Below are positions 8,643 through 14,955 of a stretch of DNA of 26,061 bases, one piece after another. This stretch comes from Clostridiales bacterium. Lineage in GTDB: Bacteria; Bacillota; Clostridia; Oscillospirales; Oscillospiraceae. The notes beneath the pieces were generated by a model, which was not told the origin of the DNA, did not search any database, and saw nothing but the letters and a program-made list of their open reading frames with translations. The stretch is taken from assembly GCA_018374635.1 (NCBI GenBank), contig JAHAEW010000044.1:1-26061 (forward strand), given 5' to 3'. Each line of letters starts with the position of its first letter. Position 1 is the stretch's first letter. The position numbers and the translations under genes are program-made.

Positions 8643-8804
8643 TCAGTTCCAATATTTGTGCATCCAGGATGCCACGGCGTATTTCGCATATCCCTCATGG
8701 CTGGAAAGCTCCGGGAACTCCCTCTGCAGTGCGGATATGGCCTCGCTCATGCTGGGTTGGCCGGATTCGTACAGGCGGTCTAACGCATCAAAAAAGTTCT
8801 TCAT
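8643..8804 (-). CDS. small conserved-looking hypothetical protein before the VWA gene
   Basis: 53 aa from the ATG at 8804, with GGAGG 9 nt upstream. Helical, with a Leu/Tyr/Trp-rich sequence (FFDALDRLYESGQPS at the N-terminus, SWMHKYWN at the C-terminus). Its stop lies 14 nt before the VWA start and overlaps the VWA ribosome-site region, so the pair is coupled. The ribosome site directly follows the U-run of the terminator at 8827-8863, so there is no room for a promoter between them. I do not recognise a family; it could be a regulatory or partner peptide for the VWA protein. Confidence 0.65.
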   Translation of the reverse strand: MKNFFDALDRLYESGQPSMSEAISALQREFPELSSHEGYAKYAVASWMHKYWN

Positions 8805-8818
8805 GTAAACATTCCTCC

Positions 8819-8863
8819 AAAAAAGCAAAGTGAAGCAGTACCCCATTGGTACTGCTTCACTTT
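8819..8863 (-). terminator. perfect 16-bp hairpin plus U-run ending the Rpn unit
   Basis: Arms 8827-8842 and 8848-8863 pair perfectly (AAAGTGAAGCAGTACC) with a 5-nt loop; on the - strand GC then six Ts follow (8819-8824). It is a strong rho-independent terminator for the nuclease/tail genes. Its U-run touches the ribosome site of the next gene (ATG at 8804), so expression of that gene and VWA needs read-through, antitermination or a promoter overlapping 8864-8898. Confidence 0.9.
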
Positions 8864-8898
8864 CTGTTCATGGTCTGGCCTAATCAACCCATCATAGA

Positions 8899-9090
8899 TC
8901 AGTTGATTCCAAACCGCTCATATTGCTTCTTACGCTCTTGTGCGTCAACGCAAACTCGTTTGAGTAAATCTATAGAGCCTTCGTTCGGCAGAATCACAAC
9001 AAGCCTGCCAAATTTTGCTTCGCCTTCTGCCCGGCCTTCATTCAGTCGGTTGCGCACAAATTCTTCCTCGTTAAACTCCGTCAGATCCAT
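8899..9090 (-). CDS. stand-alone Rpn C-terminal tail protein, diverged copy (candidate antitoxin)
   Basis: 63 aa, starting MDLTEFNEEEFVRNRL and ending QYERFGIN. It corresponds to the last part of the Rpn nuclease at 9392-10306 without the nuclease domain. It has its own ATG with GGAGG 8 nt upstream, so it is built to be translated. It differs from the other two copies more than they differ from each other (for example INEG/PNEG changes in the middle), so it is the oldest copy or came from a different nuclease gene. The 43-nt spacer before it still reads in frame as EPLGRFLLNEPEAT, as if cut from a longer Rpn gene. Function inferred: binding and restraining the full-length nuclease. Confidence 0.75.
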   Translation of the reverse strand: MDLTEFNEEEFVRNRLNEGRAEGEAKFGRLVVILPNEGSIDLLKRVCVDAQERKKQYERFGIN

Positions 9091-9133
9091 GTGTGTAGCC
9101 TCCGGTTCGTTCAGGAGAAACCGTCCCAACGGC

Positions 9134-9349
9134 TCAGTTAATCCCAAACCGCTGATACTGCTTCTCACGCTCTTGGGCGTCAACAGCGACGAGCCTGGCT
9201 AGGTCAATCAGTCCCTGCTTCAACAGAAGAGAAACCAGTTTTCCCAATCTTGCCTCTCCTTGAACTACGCCTTTTGCCACACCTCTTGCCTCGCCTTCCT
9301 TCAAACGATTGCGTACAAATTCTTCCTCGTTAAATTCCGTCAGATCCAT
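9134..9349 (-). CDS. stand-alone Rpn C-terminal tail protein, close copy (candidate antitoxin)
   Basis: 71 aa, ATG at 9349 with GGAGG 7 nt upstream. Nearly identical to the C-terminus of the nuclease at 9392-10306 (shared LTEFNEEEFVRNRLKEGEA, GVAKGVVQGEARLGKL, SLLLKQGLIDLA, QYQRFGI), with one GVAK repeat fewer. The spacers before this copy and before the 8899-9090 copy are also alike, so the repeated unit is gene plus ribosome site, about 235-258 bp. The spacer here carries a 1-nt deletion relative to the other. It is separated from the nuclease stop by 42 bp, in the same transcript. Confidence 0.78.
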   Translation of the reverse strand: MDLTEFNEEEFVRNRLKEGEARGVAKGVVQGEARLGKLVSLLLKQGLIDLARLVAVDAQEREKQYQRFGIN

Positions 9350-9391
9350 GCGTCAGCCTCCGGTCCGTTCAGGAGAAACCGTTCCAGCGGC

Positions 9392-10306
9392 TCAGTCGAT
9401 GCCAAACCGCTGATACTGCTTCTCGCGCTCCTGGACGTCAACAGCGACGAGCTGGGCCAGGTCAATCAGTCCCTGCTTCAACAGAAGAGAAATCAGTTTT
9501 CCCAATCTTGCCTCTCCTTGAACTACGCCTTTTGCCACGCCTTTTGCTACACCTATTGCCTCGCCTTCCTTCAAACGATTGCGCACAAATTCTTCCTCGT
9601 TAAATTCCGTCAGGCTCACGTCAACAACCTCCTCTCGGTGTTTCTTAAAGAACCCATTCAAATAATTCTGTGCAATGGCTTGCCGGACCGCGGCGTCTAC
9701 CGCGTCCTTGACCGGCATCGTCTCGCTGTTTTCACGTACCCACTGAATGAAGTCCGCGTATTGGGCAAGCGCCGCGCAACTCTCCATAATGGCGGGATTC
9801 CGCCCCGCATTGACATTATACACCGTGGCGGTCCATTCAAATTCTCCGCTCACATCCGGGATCTCAAAGGCGTCGGACAAACGGAGCTTGCTCACATCCG
9901 GCAGTTCCCGCAGCCCATTGTAGAACACCACATACCGGGGCGAGGGGATCTTCACCAGAGACGAAGAATAGAGGTCCGTGCCCTGCCTGGAGAGAAACTG
10001 CCGGTACAGGGCGGAGAAGTACATCAGCCCGCGCAGCGGCATATTCGGGTTATAGCTGCTCTGCTGTTCATAGAGGGACAGCTCCGAGTCCAGCAGGAAC
10101 GAAATATCGTTCTTCTGCCGGATATAAATGACATCCTGAAGCGTGGTGATCTCCAGCTCCGATGGGTCAGTATAGCTGGTGCCGTTCAAGGCGTTATAGA
10201 GCTGGAGCAGGTAGGGGCGGTTTTCCTCCTTCCCGAAGATGAAGGTAAACAGCCGGTCCTTATACTCCCGATTTGCGGCAATGCCGTCGTTTGCGTTCAT
10301 ATCCAT
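9392..10306 (-). CDS. Rpn family / PD-(D/E)XK nuclease (YhgA-like 'transposase')
   Basis: 304 aa from the ATG at 10306 (GAGGG 8 nt upstream); an ATG at 10342 adds 12 residues without a ribosome site. The N-terminus has the family's NREYKDRLFTFIFGKEENRPYLLQL start and LYNALNGTSY. The nuclease core follows, with acidic and basic residues around ISFLLDSELSLYEQQSSYNPNMPLR and SPRYVVFYNG. The tail has GxxxG-type repeats (GVAKGVAKGVVQGEA). Rpn proteins are DNA endonucleases linked to recombination and, more recently, phage defence. An in-frame GTG at 9619 (codon 230 of this start) with AGGAGG 8 nt upstream could produce a 75-aa tail-only protein. It has its own promoter and terminator. Confidence 0.9.
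   Translation of the reverse strand: MDMNANDGIAANREYKDRLFTFIFGKEENRPYLLQLYNALNGTSYTDPSELEITTLQDVIYIRQKNDISFLLDSELSLYEQQSSYNPNMPLRGLMYFSALYRQFLSRQGTDLYSSSLVKIPSPRYVVFYNGLRELPDVSKLRLSDAFEIPDVSGEFEWTATVYNVNAGRNPAIMESCAALAQYADFIQWVRENSETMPVKDAVDAAVRQAIAQNYLNGFFKKHREEVVDVSLTEFNEEEFVRNRLKEGEAIGVAKGVAKGVVQGEARLGKLISLLLKQGLIDLAQLVAVDVQEREKQYQRFGID
9617..9637 (-). promoter_or_regulatory. internal ribosome site and GTG start inside the Rpn gene
   Basis: Reading the - strand, GAGAGGAGG then TTGTTGAC (8 nt) then GTG at 9619-9617, in frame with the nuclease. Translation from here would give 75 aa starting (M)SLTEFNEEEF, the same place where the two stand-alone tail genes begin. Family knowledge, from memory: E. 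coli-type rpn genes make a short internal C-terminal product (RpnS) that inhibits the full-length protein. Confidence 0.7.
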
Positions 10307-10364
10307 GATAGCATCCCTCGCTTTCTGCCATTCAATCATCATCTGGATATACTCTTACAAATAC

Positions 10365-10393
10365 AGTGTACCAACGCCAGCCCAGACTGTCAA
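10365..10393 (-). promoter_or_regulatory. sigma-A type promoter of the Rpn unit
   Basis: Perfect -35 TTGACA at 10393-10388, a 17-nt spacer and a -10 TACACT (4 of 6) at 10370-10365, reading on the - strand about 60 bp before the nuclease start. The TGA inside the -35 box is also the stop codon of the upstream gene (10390-10881), so the unit is joined without spare bases. Confidence 0.7.
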
Positions 10394-10881
10394 GAGGCCG
10401 CCGTGTCGGTTCCTGCACGAGTACCGCACTGGCCTTCACACATTTCCCGCAGCCTTTTTCCACTGGATGCGCGATGGCACTGCCACGCGCAGAGAATTGC
10501 GTCAACGCCATCGGCACACCATTTGAGATGCGGAAACGCCTGTTCCAGCCGCTGCCTTGCCTGAGATATTTCACAGCCGGAAACGCGCAGCCGGTCCAGG
10601 AACGCGAAATACTGTTCTTCCCGTACCGGCATATCCCCGGCATACGCCTTCACCTTGTTCAGCAGCCAGGTTTTGACGCCGTTCCGGCAGGTCATACCGC
10701 CGACCTGGCTTTCACAGCCGCCGATCACACACATACTGCACATTTGGACTTTTTCATCCAGCACAAGGTCCTCCGCCAGCCGGTCGATAAAATAGTTCAG
10801 GGCCACAGATTCCTCGGCGTTGACGCCGTGCGTCACATCGCCGGAGGCTGCGGTGTCTTTCTGAATCGTACCATTTTCCAT
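10390..10881 (-). CDS. cysteine-rich hypothetical protein
   Basis: 163 aa. Eleven or so cysteines, including a cluster MCSMCVIGGCES near residues 47-57, TCRNG shortly after, and CAWQC/MCEGQC near the C-terminus, suggest metal binding. The start (ATG at 10881) has only a weak site, AAAGGA 12 nt upstream. It ends exactly within the Rpn promoter. It belongs to the run 11896-10390 with two other unknowns. No family recognised. Confidence 0.65.
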   Translation of the reverse strand: MENGTIQKDTAASGDVTHGVNAEESVALNYFIDRLAEDLVLDEKVQMCSMCVIGGCESQVGGMTCRNGVKTWLLNKVKAYAGDMPVREEQYFAFLDRLRVSGCEISQARQRLEQAFPHLKWCADGVDAILCAWQCHRASSGKRLREMCEGQCGTRAGTDTAAS

Positions 10882-10910
10882 TTAGAATTAAGATCCTTTC
10901 TTTTGATTGA

Positions 10911-11612
10911 TTAAGCAGCACTTTCCAGGCTGATCAGCAGTGCTTCAGCCGGTGTCAGCCGATACCCTCGGGTTTTGGCGCGTTTCTTCATAAAGAAGAT
11001 GCTGTCCTCGACCAGTACAAGCCGGCCTTCCCAGCCATGATAGGAGCACCGCTTTCCGTCCATGGACGGAAGCGATTGCTGAACGAAGCGGTGGATTTTT
11101 TCCTCGTCCAGGCTTCCCCTGTACTGTACTGATATGTGGAGATTCGGCTGCTCCGCAAACCGCTCCTGAAGGAGCCGCATGATCCGGCTGTAGATCTCCA
11201 GGCGCTTTTCTTCCGTGTGCTCACGATTGAAGGTGAGCGTAAAATAGGAATAGTCCCGGCCTGCGGCCGAAGCGTTCGATACGTTGAGCATATTGCAGTG
11301 AAAATACAGGCCCCACTCCGCGCTGCGGAAAGCGAGCTGTTTCTCATGGTCATACTGATAGCAGACGAACTCACCCGCGATGGCGTCCATCACAGGCTCC
11401 ATCAATTTGCTTCTCCGCAGGGCTTCCCGGTCCGCAGAGGCTGCCCACGCCTCCGGAGAGAGCTTGATAGCCATTGCGCGGTTTTGGGCCTGCTCCTCTT
11501 TCGTGTACTCAAATCGGAAAACGAGTTTGTCCAACTCTTCCCGCGCGTACCCGCGCTCTATGAGCTCCCGGGTGTCCGCGCTGATATAGGAGCGGTCAAA
11601 TTTTGTTGTCAT
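10911..11612 (-). CDS. hypothetical protein, 233 aa
   Basis: ATG at 11612 with GAAGG 6 nt upstream. Mixed alpha/beta soluble protein with no signal peptide or membrane segment. Charged helical N-terminal part (about 10-80) and a beta-rich middle (YFTLTFNREHTEEKR and LHISVQYRG). I do not recognise a family or catalytic motif. It lies between the 11693-11896 and 10390-10881 genes on the same strand. Confidence 0.65.
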   Translation of the reverse strand: MTTKFDRSYISADTRELIERGYAREELDKLVFRFEYTKEEQAQNRAMAIKLSPEAWAASADREALRRSKLMEPVMDAIAGEFVCYQYDHEKQLAFRSAEWGLYFHCNMLNVSNASAAGRDYSYFTLTFNREHTEEKRLEIYSRIMRLLQERFAEQPNLHISVQYRGSLDEEKIHRFVQQSLPSMDGKRCSYHGWEGRLVLVEDSIFFMKKRAKTRGYRLTPAEALLISLESAA

Positions 11613-11692
11613 ATCATACCTTCTCTCTCCAGCTCCTCAGCGAGCTGGAAAATTCATTTGGTTCCGGGTTGTCGCCATTCAGGTCGGGTTCC

Positions 11693-11896
11693 TCACGCCG
11701 CCTGATCGCTGCGGTACCGCCCAAAATTCAGCTCGTGAATAATGCGGCGGATCTCTGCGTCGTTGTCCCAGGCGACAGAGAACACCGCCCGGTTTGGGCC
11801 CTGCCCCACATAGACGGACACAAAGCCGTCATAGATCTGCAGCAGCACCTCCGGACGCTTGGCACATACGATGGCGAGATTTCCCAGCTGTTTCAT
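11693..11896 (-). CDS. small hypothetical protein
   Basis: 67 aa from the second ATG (11896), which has GGAG 9 nt upstream; the ATG at 11902 is only 3 nt from it. Compact alpha/beta sequence (LAIVCAKRPEVLLQIYDGFVSVYVG, then RAVFSVAWDNDAEIRRIIHELNFG). It is the first gene after the stem-loop that follows ssb. No family recognised. Confidence 0.6.
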   Translation of the reverse strand: MKQLGNLAIVCAKRPEVLLQIYDGFVSVYVGQGPNRAVFSVAWDNDAEIRRIIHELNFGRYRSDQAA

Positions 11897-11981
11897 AATC
11901 ATCTTCTCCTATAATATTATCTGTTTGAGTAAAGGCGTGGCCTCTGCCATGTCTTTTTTATCTTGCATCTTTGAGAGATCG

Positions 11982-12011
11982 TATGGGGGGAGGCCGCAGC
12001 CTCCCCCCATA
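11982..12011 (-). terminator. strong stem-loop after ssb
   Basis: A 13-bp perfect stem (11982-11994 with 11999-12011; TATGGGGGGAGGC) with a 4-nt loop, 5 bp beyond the ssb stop. There is no U-run on either side, so it may be a partial terminator or an mRNA-end stabiliser between the ssb run and the genes at 11896 and below. The sequence from 11897 to 11981 is AT-rich and could hold a promoter; none is clear. Confidence 0.65.
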
Positions 12012-12016
12012 GTTTA

Positions 12017-12481
12017 TCAGAACGGCAGTTCGCCGTTATCATCCACATCGCCAAAGTCTGGCGTAAATCCGGCTGGTACGTCAAACCCGCCGCTGGGCGC
12101 AGGAGCGCCGGTCATCGGGTCGCCACCATAAGCCGGAGGTTCACCAGCGCCAGCGTCCTTCGGCTTGGAATCGCCAAAGTAGGCGTTGTCAACAATAAGC
12201 TCCGTAGTGCGGTGCTTATTGCCCTCCTTGTCGGTCCAATTGCGGTTTTGCAGCCGGCCCTCCACAACGACCATCCTGCCCTTTGTGAAATACTGGCTCA
12301 CAAACTCGGCGGTCTGGCGCCATGCCACACAATCGAAGAAATCCGTTTCTTTTTCACCGCTGACATTTTTGAAACCCCGATCACAGGCGATGGAGAAGCT
12401 ACAGACCGGTGTTCCGGTCTGAGTCTTTCTCAACTCTGGGTCCCTGGTCAGGCGGCCCATCATGATCGTTCTGTTTAACAT
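12017..12481 (-). CDS. ssb: single-stranded DNA-binding protein
   Basis: 154 aa. OB-fold domain (1-105): MLNRTIMMGRLTRDPELR, SFSIACDR, TDFFDCVAWRQTAEF and KGRMVVVEGRLQNRNW are family hallmarks. A Gly/Pro-rich linker follows, then an acidic tip DDNGELPF, the peptide with which SSB recruits repair and replication proteins (DDDIPF in E. coli). AAGGAGG lies 8 nt before the start. It coats ssDNA during replication or transfer of the element. With the clamp and helicase it forms a partial replication kit without a polymerase. Confidence 0.97.
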   Translation of the reverse strand: MLNRTIMMGRLTRDPELRKTQTGTPVCSFSIACDRGFKNVSGEKETDFFDCVAWRQTAEFVSQYFTKGRMVVVEGRLQNRNWTDKEGNKHRTTELIVDNAYFGDSKPKDAGAGEPPAYGGDPMTGAPAPSGGFDVPAGFTPDFGDVDDNGELPF

Positions 12482-12501
12482 AGCGTTCTCCTCCTTGTGT
12501 T

Positions 12502-12711
12502 TTATTTCTTTTCCACTTTTGTGGAAAGCTCTATTTGAAGCCCGTTGTCATAACGGCCCGTTTCAAAAATATAGTAGATCCCATCCGGCAGGCGCAGGTC
12601 ACGTCCTCCTTTGACCTTCTTCACCGCGCTTTTCAGACTTCTTGCCTGTACCAACGCAGCCAGTCCCTCCGGGGCGCACCAGGGCACATGGTTGACGCGA
12701 AAGGTTTTCAT
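12502..12711 (-). CDS. small hypothetical protein before ssb
   Basis: 69 aa from the ATG at 12711 (AGGAGG 7 nt upstream). Begins MKTFRVNHVPWCAPEGLAALV, basic middle (KSAVKKVKGGRD), then a beta-like C-terminal part (IYYIFETGRYDNGLQIEL). Its start overlaps the stop of the upstream zinc-ribbon gene (ATGA), so they are coupled. Function unknown. Confidence 0.65.
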   Translation of the reverse strand: MKTFRVNHVPWCAPEGLAALVQARSLKSAVKKVKGGRDLRLPDGIYYIFETGRYDNGLQIELSTKVEKK

Positions 12712-12860
12712 CCCTCGTCCTCCTGGCATGAATCGTCCTCGTCTGTTTTGGGACGCCAGTGGTAGATGCAATCCAGGTTTTCACACCGGCCATTCCACAT
12801 GAGGGCTCCGCACTCCGGGCACGTCTCCACATCATACATCCCGCCGCCGATATAGCTCAT
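12708..12860 (-). CDS. small zinc-ribbon protein
   Basis: 50 aa from the ATG at 12860 (AAGGAG 9 nt upstream). CPECGALMWNGRCENLDC gives CxxC plus a second Cys pair in 18 residues, a compact zinc knuckle, followed by an acidic tail. It lies 13 bp after the MoxR stop and overlaps the next gene, so it is made with the ATPase. Confidence 0.68.
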   Translation of the reverse strand: MSYIGGGMYDVETCPECGALMWNGRCENLDCIYHWRPKTDEDDSCQEDEG

Positions 12861-12873
12861 GACGCCCTTCTCC

Positions 12874-14250
12874 TTACTGCAGCACGGCAAGCTGCTCCAG
12901 CGGCGCATAGGTAAAGCCCACCGCCTCATGTGCCTGCCTGCTGATCTGTTCCAGGTCGCTTAAAAGGCCCTCAGTCAGCGCTTTTTCGCTGTCGGACTGC
13001 GCCGCGCCTGCCAGATCCTGCTGCATCCCATAGAGCCGCACCAGCTCGCCCCGCAGTTTGATCAGGGCCTTGCTGCCGGCGTTGGGGATGTTTTGTCCAT
13101 CCTTTGCCGCATTGAAGTCCTCCTGGGCCTCCATCGCCATGCCCCGAATGTCGTTGACCTTGCTCTGCATGGGGTTGATGCACAGGCGGTTCAGGACAGC
13201 CTCCACATTCGCCAGGTCGCCCGGCAGCTTCCACAGGTAATTTTTCAGCGCCAACAGGTCGGTGGCTTCTACCGCCGCATGGCCGGAAAGCCACGCCTTG
13301 GCCTGGGCGATGGGGTAGTAGTTCAGGTATTTACGGTCGGAGACTGGCACACCGTTCTTGCGCAGCTCGCACAGAATATCGTCCGCCAGTTCATTGGCAG
13401 TGTCAGGCACCGGGACCGCCGCGACCTCCTTCTGCATGGTGAGCAGTTCATCCATCGTGATCGCGGCACTGGTCTGTCCGAACGTGCCTGCCTGCTTGCT
13501 CTTGAGCACGGCCATCCGGTTTGCCTTCTCCTGGATATTGTCCGTGATGACCTTCAGCTCCAGACGGTCGTACAGCGCCTCCAGAATCTTTTCCTGCGGG
13601 TCATTGAAGTTTGGAATCTCATTGGACGCCGCAAAGAAGGAGATGGTGGGGATGGGATATGTACGCCCCTCGTTGGTGTACTTGTGCTCGTTGAGGGCGG
13701 TCAGCAGGGAGTTGAGCACCCCATCGTTGCACTTGAAAATCTCGTCCAGGAAACAGATCTCCGCCTCTGGAATTTTCCCGGCGGTCTGAACGGCCGGCTC
13801 GCTGCTGTGGAGCAGGGCCAGGATGCCCTTATACCGCTGAGCCAATGTGACGGCATTTCCGGCGTTATAATACCCGTCGGACAGATCTGGGTTGCTGTCA
13901 ATCTCCGCTTTCGCTTTGCGCACGGCCTCCAGCGCCCTTTGATACCCCGGGTCGCTGTCCAGTATGGACTGAGGCACCTGGCCGGGGATCAGGGTGGACA
14001 GGTCCACGCGCCCGAAAAGCTGTTCTTCATCGGTCTGCTTGGAGAGCAGGCGCTCGAACTGCCGGGCGCCGGTGATCCGGCTGCGGAAGCTGTTGATAGC
14101 GTAGCTCTTGGCCTGACCGGGCGCGCCCAGGATAAACAGGTTTTTGCGGGTGAGCAGGGCGATGGAGATCATCTCCACCAGTTCTGACCGCTCGGCAACA
14201 TCCCGGTTGACCTCCGCCATGACGGCGAGCATTTTCTCACGAAGCGTCAT
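12874..14250 (-). CDS. MoxR-family AAA+ ATPase, RavA-like
   Basis: 458 aa from the ATG at 14250 (AAGGAGG 7 nt upstream; ATGA overlap with the upstream stop). Walker A GAPGQAKS (42-49), Walker B CFLDE (166-170), sensor-1 Asn in FAASNEIPN (N210) and YDRL with a candidate Arg finger (about 229). The surrounding text (FERLLSKQTDEEQLFG, ALNEHKY, ALYDRLELKVI, IQEKANR) closely follows the RavA type. Unlike RavA, about 65 extra residues (about 93-158, helical) sit between the GRVDL segment and Walker B. The C-terminal 150 residues are helical. The expected partner is the VWA protein at 7042-8628; such pairs remodel or assemble protein complexes using ATP. Confidence 0.92.
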   Translation of the reverse strand: MTLREKMLAVMAEVNRDVAERSELVEMISIALLTRKNLFILGAPGQAKSYAINSFRSRITGARQFERLLSKQTDEEQLFGRVDLSTLIPGQVPQSILDSDPGYQRALEAVRKAKAEIDSNPDLSDGYYNAGNAVTLAQRYKGILALLHSSEPAVQTAGKIPEAEICFLDEIFKCNDGVLNSLLTALNEHKYTNEGRTYPIPTISFFAASNEIPNFNDPQEKILEALYDRLELKVITDNIQEKANRMAVLKSKQAGTFGQTSAAITMDELLTMQKEVAAVPVPDTANELADDILCELRKNGVPVSDRKYLNYYPIAQAKAWLSGHAAVEATDLLALKNYLWKLPGDLANVEAVLNRLCINPMQSKVNDIRGMAMEAQEDFNAAKDGQNIPNAGSKALIKLRGELVRLYGMQQDLAGAAQSDSEKALTEGLLSDLEQISRQAHEAVGFTYAPLEQLAVLQ

Positions 14251-14861
14251 GCCGCCACCTCCTTGCCGCACGCGAAAAATGGTACCGGAATGATGGTGTA
14301 TAGCAGCCCGCTTCCGTCTACAGGCTGGTCCTCAAGTCCATAGTAAAACTCTATTGTGTTTTTCTCGCTGGAGCAAAACACATCCTTCAGCTGCATTGCC
14401 GTATCCATATCTCCTGTCAGAGCTTCTAAGTGCTCCTCCATTTTCCGAAGCAGGTAATCTTTCCTGGCGGATACTGCCAACGGCTCAATATAATCTCCAA
14501 ACGACCCATGCGCGATCAGCACATAGATCTCTCCTGCCGGCTCAGGCAACGCGGCCGCGATGGGTTCTAAACTGCCGGCTCCAATATACACATCCTTCAG
14601 GGGAATCTCAGCCTCCGGCAGTTCCCGTCCATACGCAGCGGTCATGTTCTCCCTTAACTTCTTCCACATCTCCTTAGAAGCAGGCGCTTCAAAGTCGCAG
14701 TGGATCACGGTTTCCGTATGGCCGTCCCTGATAAACGCCTCGGCGCTTTTCGTGCGTCCCCGAAGGCCGTGCCACCCAGTTTCGTCGTTTGCCCAGACGG
14801 CCGCGCCAAGAGGAAATGTTTTTACCCCCATCGGGAGGATTTCGTTCGTGTTTTGAGTCAT
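14247..14861 (-). CDS. hypothetical protein, paralogue of the upstream gene
   Basis: 204 aa from the ATG at 14861 (AAGGAG 8 nt upstream). It shares its layout with the 14956-15585 product: an N-terminal xAxVxANxxxGxxGxV segment, a middle ending VYIGAGSLEPI versus CAILAPSMLVPI, and LLRKMEEHLEAL versus MLRKMQEDLDTY. No catalytic motif recognised. Its stop overlaps the MoxR start, so it is made directly with the ATPase and may be an adaptor or substrate; that is inference. Confidence 0.68.
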   Translation of the reverse strand: MTQNTNEILPMGVKTFPLGAAVWANDETGWHGLRGRTKSAEAFIRDGHTETVIHCDFEAPASKEMWKKLRENMTAAYGRELPEAEIPLKDVYIGAGSLEPIAAALPEPAGEIYVLIAHGSFGDYIEPLAVSARKDYLLRKMEEHLEALTGDMDTAMQLKDVFCSSEKNTIEFYYGLEDQPVDGSGLLYTIIPVPFFACGKEVAA

Positions 14862-14955
14862 CGTCAATGCTCCTTCTGTCTGTATGTTATTTTCGAGATA
14901 GGTTCCATCTAAATTGACCTTCAGCGCCGGACAGAAATTTCCCAGATTATGGAAT

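Larger units (their letters stand above)
8899..9619 (-). repeat. threefold repeat of the Rpn tail coding unit
   Basis: Three head-to-tail copies of about 190-228 bp: 8899-9090, 9134-9349 and 9392-9619, the last being the 3' end of the nuclease gene. The two copies nearest the nuclease are by eye about 90% identical in DNA; the third is more diverged. A 12-nt internal repeat (one GVAK unit) differs in number between copies. Homologous exchange among them could swap or delete tails. Confidence 0.85.

Noticed and set aside
7432..8808. 458-aa + strand frame opposite the VWA gene
   Set aside because: The opposite strand encodes a complete VWA protein; this frame is Gln/Pro/His-rich shadow sequence.
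8899..9619. Tail repeats as a CRISPR-like or purely DNA-level repeat array
   Set aside because: Only three units, coding, each with start and ribosome site; no spacer pattern.
9260..10564. 434-aa + strand frame opposite the nuclease and tail genes
   Set aside because: It contains repeated peptides only because the tail repeats are read antisense; the - strand genes have ribosome sites and family matches.
13093..14187. 364-aa + strand frame opposite the MoxR gene
   Set aside because: Shadow of a gene with full Walker motifs.
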